Shown: positions 58,008-64,000 of the stretch, piece by piece
Layout of the letters: every line of letters begins with the position of its first letter
Numbering within the stretch: position 1 is the first letter of the stretch
Assembly: GCF_030316765.1 (NCBI RefSeq)
Contig: NZ_JASZYT010000007.1
Coordinates: 1-64,000, forward strand
Direction of reading: 5' to 3'
DNA: 64,000 nt
Source of the DNA: Variovorax saccharolyticus
GTDB lineage: Bacteria; Pseudomonadota; Gammaproteobacteria; Burkholderiales; Burkholderiaceae_C
Made by a program: the position numbers and the translations under genes
The notes under the pieces: model-generated
Databases searched by the model: none
The model's input: the letters and a program-made list of their open reading frames with translations, nothing else
What the model was told of the DNA's origin: nothing

Positions 58008-60533
58008 TCAGAAGGTCTTCAGGAAGGCGATCAGCGCCCGCTTGTCGTCGTCGCTCAGTTCGGGCTCGCGGCCGAAGGCCTTCTCGTCGGCGCTCAGCCC
58101 ATCCTGCCGGTTGAACTCGGCGGTGCCGAAATAGTGGCCGCGGTTGACCACGAAATCGCGGCACTTGCTGAGTTCGAGCATCGGCTCGCGCAAGCTCGAG
58201 AAGTGCTTGCGAAGCTCCTCGTCGGTGGCGCCGGCCGGCGCGCTCGCGAGCGCCAGCTTGAGCTTGACCAGCAGCGCCCCGGCATCCTTCACATGGACGG
58301 CCTTGTCGCCGAGGCCGTCGCTTTCGGCGCGCAGCTTGAGATTGGCCAGCAGGTTCACCGGCACGCCGGCGGGGATCGGGCCGATCACGATGTCGCCGTC
58401 CTGCTGCACCAGCCAGGGCAGCCAGCGCTGCAGCGCACCCTGCAGCGGCTGCAGCGCCTCGGGCGCATAGCCGGTCGGGATCGTCACCACGCTGCGCTCG
58501 GTGGTGCGGTCGATGGTGCCGCCGACCTTGGCGCCCAGCACCGCGTCGGGCGTGCGCTTCTCGGGCCAGAGCATCTGCTCGATCGACTGGTCGAAGACCT
58601 TCATCCGACCTTCGACCGAGGGGTCTCCGTTGGCATCGCCGACCGTGTTGTTGAGCAGGAAGGGCGCGGTCGACCAGACGCTGATCAAGGACGGCACGCG
58701 GGTATAGCCGCGTCCGCCCGCCGGCATCGCGTAGGGCTTGCCCTCGCCCGTGAAGGGATCGGCGAGCGTCACGGTGCCGACCGACGGCAGGTTCTTGTAG
58801 GTCTGCGACGAGAAGTTGTCCCAGATGTTGCCCTCGAGCGCGTTGGTCGCCAGCGGGCTGCAGGCGTTGGTGCGCAGCAGCGTGACCGGGATCCGCGCCT
58901 CGGTCGACAGGTAGTTGCTCTTCAGGAAGTCCGGCGCCTGCACGATCTTGCGCATCTGCGCCTTGTAGTCCGCGGTCTGGGTCCAGCCCCAGTAGCGCTT
59001 GAAGCAGTCGACGTAGCCCGGGCCGGCGCAGCGCGCCGGATTGAGCTCTAGCGCGGCCGGCAGCGGCGGCGCCTTGCTCGAATGGCAGCGCGCGCAGGTA
59101 TCGGCGAAGGCCAGCTTGCCGCGTTCCAGCGTCGCGGCATCCGCGCCCAGGTGCTTGTCGCCGCCGGGCGCGTCCTTCAGCAGGTCGGGCTGCGCCGCCT
59201 TGAGGAAGAACAGCGCCGTGTTCGGCGTGCCGGCCTCCGTCGCCTGCCAGTAGCTCGAGTTCTTCTGCGCCGTCGCGATCTTGATCGGCGTGATGGTCTT
59301 GCCGCCGATCACCGGATTGAAGTGCAGCAGCCACTCTTCGCTGAACAGGCCGATGTTGAGATACACGCGGTTCAAGGCGCCCAGCAGCCCGACCGAATCG
59401 GCGCCGTCCTTGAGCACGTGCGGCGTGTAGACCACCGAGTCGGCCTTCGAGAAGAACTCGGTCAGCGGCCCGCTGGTGATGAAGTCGTTGAATTGCTTGT
59501 TGTCGAGTTCGCCGCCCGCGAGCTTTTCGCGGCCGATGCGACGGGCCATCTCGAGCCGCGACGGGAAGTCGTAGACCGCATTCATGGTGCGCGGGTTGTT
59601 GATGCCGTCGGTCGAGACCAGCGAGGTGTCCATCGCGCCCGGCCGGTAGGTGTGGGCCAGCTGGAACATGTAGTTGGTCCGGCCCTCGGGCTTGTTGGCG
59701 TTGTAGATGAAGAGCCGGTCGACCCACATGTACTGCGCGCCCACCGAGGAACTGAGGTTCTCGAACTTCGGGTTGTTCGGATCGGCCGGCGGCTTCACCG
59801 GGCTCGGCCCGATGTGGCAGAAGCCGCAGGACATGCCGACCCGGTAGGGGCGCACCAGGTCCTTGCGGTTGTAGTAGCTCGGATCGGTGTAGTACTTCTC
59901 GGCGTCCCAGGCCTTGGCCGCCTTCTCGTCGAAGGCCGGATTCGGAAACAGGCGCAGGCCCGCGATGCCGGTGCCCCAGCCGTAGAACGAGCCCACCGGC
60001 TGGGTCGTGCCGTCGCCCAGCGCCTTGCCGCGCGAGCCGATCGCGACGCCCGGGTACTTGCTCTCGTTCTCGAACGGATCGGGCGCACAGTCCTTGCTGC
60101 GGACATCGAGCCAGAGGCCGCGGCGCTCCTTGTCGGGCCCGGTGGCGTTGCCGAAGCAGGGTTCGTTGACGAGACCGAAGTACGACCAGCGATTGGTGCG
60201 CGAATAGCCCAGGCTCGGATGCGAGCTGATCACCTTCAGCAGGTCGAAGGCTCCGAAGGTGTAGTCGGACATCTGGGTCCAGAAGCGGTCGTTGCCGCCG
60301 CTCCAGACCAGCCACATGTTGCGGCCCTTGATCTCTTCCGGCGACAGCGCGACGCCGTTGTCCATGTCCTTGAAGTAGTCCTCGCCGGCATGCGGGAACG
60401 AGGCGGCATCGCGGCCGGCGATCTTCGCCTCGTCCTGCACCTCGCCGGGCTGCGGGCCCTTCGAGCAGGCCGCGAGCAGCAGGCCGGCGAGCAGCGGCAA
60501 CCATCGAGCGCCGCGGCGAATACCCTGGTTCAT
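58008..60533 (-). CDS. Di-heme c-type cytochrome lipoprotein
   Basis: An 841-residue exported cytochrome. The lipobox LLLAAC gives lipidation at C23. Two haem c motifs are C236-GF-C239-H (MSCGFCHIGPSP) and C480-AR-C483-H (DTCARCHSSKAPP). The length and layout are unlike small electron carriers and recall large di-heme oxygenases or peroxidases of the RoxA/MauG sort; this likeness is only by architecture. ATG 60533 is chosen because AGGAGG sits 7 nt upstream; an ATG 6 nt earlier is too close. It is the first gene of the six-gene redox operon, and its product is probably periplasmic, on a membrane. Confidence 0.88.
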   Translation of the reverse strand: MNQGIRRGARWLPLLAGLLLAACSKGPQPGEVQDEAKIAGRDAASFPHAGEDYFKDMDNGVALSPEEIKGRNMWLVWSGGNDRFWTQMSDYTFGAFDLLKVISSHPSLGYSRTNRWSYFGLVNEPCFGNATGPDKERRGLWLDVRSKDCAPDPFENESKYPGVAIGSRGKALGDGTTQPVGSFYGWGTGIAGLRLFPNPAFDEKAAKAWDAEKYYTDPSYYNRKDLVRPYRVGMSCGFCHIGPSPVKPPADPNNPKFENLSSSVGAQYMWVDRLFIYNANKPEGRTNYMFQLAHTYRPGAMDTSLVSTDGINNPRTMNAVYDFPSRLEMARRIGREKLAGGELDNKQFNDFITSGPLTEFFSKADSVVYTPHVLKDGADSVGLLGALNRVYLNIGLFSEEWLLHFNPVIGGKTITPIKIATAQKNSSYWQATEAGTPNTALFFLKAAQPDLLKDAPGGDKHLGADAATLERGKLAFADTCARCHSSKAPPLPAALELNPARCAGPGYVDCFKRYWGWTQTADYKAQMRKIVQAPDFLKSNYLSTEARIPVTLLRTNACSPLATNALEGNIWDNFSSQTYKNLPSVGTVTLADPFTGEGKPYAMPAGGRGYTRVPSLISVWSTAPFLLNNTVGDANGDPSVEGRMKVFDQSIEQMLWPEKRTPDAVLGAKVGGTIDRTTERSVVTIPTGYAPEALQPLQGALQRWLPWLVQQDGDIVIGPIPAGVPVNLLANLKLRAESDGLGDKAVHVKDAGALLVKLKLALASAPAGATDEELRKHFSSLREPMLELSKCRDFVVNRGHYFGTAEFNRQDGLSADEKAFGREPELSDDDKRALIAFLKTF

Positions 60534-60640
60534 TGCCATTCCTCCTGCGGCTAGGGCCTGATCACCCTGCTTCCGGGGTCGCGAAGGTGTGCCAGGACGG
60601 GCCATCGAGTGCGCAGTTTGGAGGGGGGCCCCTGCATTGC

Positions 60641-62245
60641 CTATCGGCCATGCGACGTATGGCGATCGTTGGCCCTGGCGCGGCCGATCAGCAGCCACGC
60701 ACTCAGCGCGCTCAGCAATGCGAGGCCGGCGCACAGGAGCATCACCTTGCGGAAGCCGCTGACGAAGGCCGCGTCGATGGCATGCCGCAGCGCCGCGGCG
60801 GCCGCCGCATCGACGCCCGCCGGCAACGCAGCGCCGGCCAGCCGGCTGCGCTGCTCCTGCAGGAAGGCGACGCTCTCGGGCGCCGCGCCGATCTCGCGCA
60901 GGCCGAGTTCCAGCCGGGCATCGAAGGCCGCGGCCATGACGACGCCGAAGACCGCGATGGCCAGCACCGCGGCCGCGCGCGACACGGCGTTGTTGACGCC
61001 CGAGGCGATGCCCGCGAGATCCGGGCCGACCGCGTTCATCACGGTGGTCGTGAGCGGCGCGACGGTCACCGTCATGCCGAAGCCGAGCACCACCACCGCC
61101 GGGAAGAAGGAGGTCCAATAGCCGGCGCCGACGCCGGGCAGCGCGAACAGCGCGAAGCCGGCGGCGGCGATGCCCGGACCGACCACCAGCGGAAGCCGGG
61201 GACCGAAGCGATCGACCAGTTGCCCGGCCCATCCCGACAGCGCGAACATGATGAGGATGAACGGCAGCAAGGCGGCACCCGCGGCGGTGGCCGAGTAGCC
61301 CTGCACCTGGATCAGGTTGAGCGGAAAGAAGAACAGGCCGCCGCCGAGCGCCGCATAGAGCAGCAGCGTCAGCAGGTTGGCGCCGCCGAAATTGCCGATG
61401 CGCAGCAGCGACAGCGGCAGCATCGGCGAGCGCACCCGCAGTTCGACCGCGACGAAGCCGACGCTCGCCGCGATGCCGCCCAGCCAGGCGGCCCGCACGG
61501 CCGGTGCCTGCCAGCCCTGCGTCGGCGCCTCGATGAACGCATACACGATGCCGCCGAGCGCCAGCGTGGCGAGCGCCGCGCCCCAGAGATCGAGCCGCTC
61601 CCCCGTGGCTGCACCGCCGCGGCTCTCGGGCACGTGGCGCCAGCAGATCCACAGCACCACGGCGGCCATCGGCAGATTGACCAGGAAGGCCCAGATCCAC
61701 GAGTAGTGATCGACCAGGAAGCCGCCCAGCACCGGCCCGATGGCAGCCGTGATGCCGCTCGCGCCCGACCAGGTGCCGATCGCGCGGCCCCGCTCCTTCT
61801 CGGGATAGGCGGCGCTGATGAGCGCCAGGCTGCCCGGTACCAGCAGCGCGGCGCCGACGCCCTGCACCGCGCGCGCCAGGATCAACTGCTGCACATCGCC
61901 GGCCAGCGCGCAGGCCGCCGAGGCCAGCGCGAACAGCGCGACCCCGAGCGCGAAGATCCGCCGGCGCCCGAAGTGGTCGCCGAGCGAGCCCCCGACCAGC
62001 AGCAGCGCCGCCAGGAACAGCGCATAGGACTCCACCACCCACTGCGCCTGGAAGGCGCTCGCCTGCAGGTCGGCCTGGATCGCCGGCAGCGCGACATTGA
62101 CCACGGTGCCGTCGATGAAGGCCATGCTCGAACCGACGATCGCCGCGGCGAGCACCCAGGGCCTGGAGCCCGGCGGGCAGTCCGCGGCGTCGCAACCGTG
62201 GCGGATCAGGCTGTCGTCGCCCGGTGGTTTGCCGATCTGGGGCAT
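60641..62245 (-). CDS. DHA2-type MFS multidrug exporter (EmrB/QacA-like)
   Basis: A 534-residue 14-helix drug:H+ antiporter. Motif D1 appears as AFIDGTVVNVALPAIQADL, motif A as LGDHFGRRRIFALG, and motif C as GITAAIGPVLGGFLVDHYSW. It likely exports toxic organics. It starts 44 bp from the divergent MocR-type regulator, which may control it. It ends 107 bp upstream of the cytochrome start on the same strand, so read-through into the redox operon is possible. Confidence 0.92.
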   Translation of the reverse strand: MPQIGKPPGDDSLIRHGCDAADCPPGSRPWVLAAAIVGSSMAFIDGTVVNVALPAIQADLQASAFQAQWVVESYALFLAALLLVGGSLGDHFGRRRIFALGVALFALASAACALAGDVQQLILARAVQGVGAALLVPGSLALISAAYPEKERGRAIGTWSGASGITAAIGPVLGGFLVDHYSWIWAFLVNLPMAAVVLWICWRHVPESRGGAATGERLDLWGAALATLALGGIVYAFIEAPTQGWQAPAVRAAWLGGIAASVGFVAVELRVRSPMLPLSLLRIGNFGGANLLTLLLYAALGGGLFFFPLNLIQVQGYSATAAGAALLPFILIMFALSGWAGQLVDRFGPRLPLVVGPGIAAAGFALFALPGVGAGYWTSFFPAVVVLGFGMTVTVAPLTTTVMNAVGPDLAGIASGVNNAVSRAAAVLAIAVFGVVMAAAFDARLELGLREIGAAPESVAFLQEQRSRLAGAALPAGVDAAAAAALRHAIDAAFVSGFRKVMLLCAGLALLSALSAWLLIGRARANDRHTSHGR

Positions 62246-62289
62246 GCGGCAGTATGCGGCCGCCGGCGGTGCCGGACAATCGCGGCTTC

Positions 62290-63720
62290 ATGACACGTTA
62301 CGAAGCCCTGGCCTCCGAGATCGCCGAATCGATACGCACCGGCGTGCTGCATCCCGGCGACCGCCTGCCGTCGGTGCGCCAGGCACGCGCCAGCCGCGGC
62401 GTCAGCCCGTCGACCGTGTTCCAGGCCTACTACCTGCTCGAGGCCCAGGGCCTGATCCGGGCCCGCGAACGCTCCGGCTACTACGTCGCCGAAGGCGCCC
62501 GCCATTTGCCCCCCGAGCCCGAGGCCGCCTCCCAGCCCGAGAACGACGCGGTGCCGCTCGACGTCAGCGAGCACGTGTTCGAGATCCTCGAATCGACCAT
62601 GGTGCGCGACGTGGTGCCGCTGGGCTCGGCCTTCCCGAGCCCGCTGCTGTTCCCGCTCGAGCGCCTGGGCCGCATCATGGCCTCGAGCGTGCAGAACCTC
62701 GACCCCTGGAGCACGGTGGACGACCTGACGCCCGGCAACGCGCGCCTGCGCCGGCAGATCGCCCTGCGCTACCTGGCCGACGGCATGCAGGTCCACACCG
62801 ACGAGATCGTCATCACCAACGGCGCACTGGAGGCGCTGAACCTGTGCCTGGCCAGCGTCACGCGGCCGGGCGATGCGGTACTGATCGAATCCCCCACCTT
62901 CTATGCCGCTCTGCAGGCGCTGGAGCGGCTGGGCCTGGAGGCGATCGAGGTGCCGACCCATCCGCGCGAAGGCATGGCGCTCGACGCACTCGAGCGCGCC
63001 ATCGAGCGCCATCGGCCCAAGGCCTGCTGGCTGATGACCAACTTCCAGAACCCGCTCGGCAGCCTGATGCCCGAGACCCGGAAGAAGGCGCTGGTCGAAC
63101 TGCTGGCGCGCCACGAGATTCCCCTGATCGAGGACGACGTCTACGGCGAGCTGTATTTCGGCGACAAGCGGCCGCTGCCGGCCAAGGCCTTCGACACCCA
63201 GGGTCTGGTGATGCACTGCGCCTCGTTCTCCAAGTGCCTGGCGCCGGGCTATCGCATCGGCTGGGCCGCGCCCGGACGCTTCACGCGCGCGGTGGCACGC
63301 GCCAAGCTCACGACCACGCTGGGCGCTTCTGCCCCGACGCAGAACGGACTCGCGACCTATCTCGAGAAGGGCGGCTTCGACAAGCATCTGCGGCGGCTCA
63401 GGCGCACGCTGGCGGAGCAGCAGACACGGCTCGCGCAGGCGATCGGGGAGCACTTCCCCGCGGGCACCCGCGCCACGCGGCCGGCCGGCGGCTACTTCCT
63501 GTGGGTGGAGATGCCCAGGGAGATCGATGCGCTGGAACTGCATCGGCAGGCGCTCGCGCAAGGCATCAGCATGGCGCCGGGGCCGATCTTCTCGGCCCAG
63601 CGCGGCTTCGCGAACTGCCTGCGCCTCAACTACGGCCACCCTTGGGATGCGCGCACCGAGCAGGCGGTCGCGACGCTCGGGCGGCTCGCCCACGGCCTCG
63701 GGCAGCGATCGGCCGCGTGA
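62290..63720 (+). CDS. MocR-family PLP-dependent GntR regulator
   Basis: A 476-residue MocR/PdxR-type protein. An N-terminal GntR winged helix (YEALASEIAESIRTGVLHPG, SVRQARASRGVSPSTVFQAY) is joined to a fold-type I aminotransferase domain, with NFQNPLGSLMP, EDDVYGELYF and the PLP lysine in SFSKCLAPGYRIGW. MocR proteins sense amino compounds or PLP. ATG 62290 lies 44 bp from the divergent exporter gene, which is the probable target. Confidence 0.92.
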   Translation: MTRYEALASEIAESIRTGVLHPGDRLPSVRQARASRGVSPSTVFQAYYLLEAQGLIRARERSGYYVAEGARHLPPEPEAASQPENDAVPLDVSEHVFEILESTMVRDVVPLGSAFPSPLLFPLERLGRIMASSVQNLDPWSTVDDLTPGNARLRRQIALRYLADGMQVHTDEIVITNGALEALNLCLASVTRPGDAVLIESPTFYAALQALERLGLEAIEVPTHPREGMALDALERAIERHRPKACWLMTNFQNPLGSLMPETRKKALVELLARHEIPLIEDDVYGELYFGDKRPLPAKAFDTQGLVMHCASFSKCLAPGYRIGWAAPGRFTRAVARAKLTTTLGASAPTQNGLATYLEKGGFDKHLRRLRRTLAEQQTRLAQAIGEHFPAGTRATRPAGGYFLWVEMPREIDALELHRQALAQGISMAPGPIFSAQRGFANCLRLNYGHPWDARTEQAVATLGRLAHGLGQRSAA

Positions 63721-63783
63721 TAGATTGCACGCCAGTTGGTTTACCGGGCCCGCGTGCTCGAACAAGAACGGAAAAGGATAGCA

Positions 63784-64000
63784 ATGGGACCCTGGCTGGC
63801 CAGGATGCTGAAGCGCACCGCGCTGTTGCTGGGCATCGTCTTCGTCACCCTGATCGCGGTGCGCACCTACGACGTGCAGCGCGGCCCCGCGCTCGAGCCG
63901 TGGCACACCCACGTGCCCAAGGAGCTGTCCGGCGACGAGATCCGCAAGGCCGACTGGCCGACCTGGCTGGCGGCCGAGAACGCCGCCTTCGACGAGGTCC
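63784..64000 (+). CDS. Membrane-anchored protein, N-terminal part (probable alpha/beta hydrolase)
   Basis: The gene runs off the window edge; 72 residues are visible. An N-terminal helix (LLLGIVFVTLIAVRTYDV) acts as signal or anchor. The following LEPWHTHVPKELSGDEIRKA then DWPTWLAAENAAF resembles the start of a group of large alpha/beta hydrolases in this lineage; the catalytic part lies outside. ATG 63784 has AAAAGGA upstream. Confidence 0.55.
   Translation, partial: MGPWLARMLKRTALLLGIVFVTLIAVRTYDVQRGPALEPWHTHVPKELSGDEIRKADWPTWLAAENAAFDEV

Noticed and set aside
58008..62291. A 1427-codon open frame on the minus strand spanning the cytochrome gene and the whole exporter gene
   Set aside because: The part beyond 60533 is out of frame with the convincing MFS exporter and has no protein-like pattern; the cytochrome has its own ribosome-binding site and lipoprotein signal.
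1..64000. CRISPR arrays, tRNA or rRNA genes, prophage or insertion-sequence genes
   Set aside because: None was found on reading both strands; the only repeats are the adhesin units and the 190-bp inverted-end element.

Overview
The window is GC-rich bacterial chromosome that reads as Comamonadaceae, most likely Variovorax or a close relative. This is inferred from gene content: two Bug-type tripartite-tricarboxylate receptors, many LysR/AraC/LuxR regulators beside small catabolic operons, an L2-like class A beta-lactamase with a divergent LysR gene, and a conserved mltG-tmk pair. No plasmid, phage or insertion-sequence genes, rRNA, tRNA or CRISPR array were seen.

Layout. 0-2.1 kb: the end of an OmpA-family gene, then a divergent SnoaL-like/AraC pair. 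2.1-9.9 kb: a seven-gene minus-strand catabolic cluster (TauD/TfdA dioxygenase, BKACE enzyme, small hydrolase, quinone reductase, MFS transporter, acyl-CoA ligase, Bug receptor). 10.1-17.8 kb: a MalT-like regulator divergent from pflB-pflA-AspT-type transporter, with an FNR/ANR-type dyad in the shared promoter. 17.8-20.9 kb: housekeeping tmk, mltG, ygfZ and a DUF1697 gene. 21.0-24.0 kb: a small accessory patch with a ccdB toxin paired with a chimeric antitoxin, a higBA-type locus with a frameshifted toxin, a frameshifted yfcF-type GST and a CoiA-like protein. 24.0-28.4 kb: the carbon-starvation/pyruvate uptake module (cstA, YbdD/YjiX protein) with a Cache-domain two-component system. 28.5-28.7 kb: a repeat element with 22-nt inverted ends.

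28.8-35.5 kb holds hydrolases, a thioesterase-GNAT fusion, an iron alcohol dehydrogenase, a LysR/beta-lactamase pair and a second Bug receptor. 35.6-38.9 kb is an acyl-CoA synthetase plus cobalt-type nitrile hydratase operon. 38.9-46.0 kb holds a DUF3185 protein, a patatin, tex, a small membrane protein, DUF2239, a MATE exporter and a GST. 46.1-48.7 kb is a YadA-like trimeric adhesin broken by a frameshift. 49.2-51.6 kb is a LysR/azoreductase pair and a frameshifted metaxin-like GST. 51.6-60.5 kb is a six-gene minus-strand redox operon: di-heme cytochrome c lipoprotein, GMC oxidoreductase, two uncharacterised proteins, DyP peroxidase and a catalase-like protein. 60.6-64 kb holds an EmrB-type exporter divergent from a MocR regulator, and the start of another gene.

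The strongest candidates for something undescribed are the six-gene redox operon, whose catalase-like member seems to lack the distal histidine, and the Phd-CcdA hybrid antitoxin. Four genes carry single-base indels. These may be real decay or assembly errors and should be checked against reads first.
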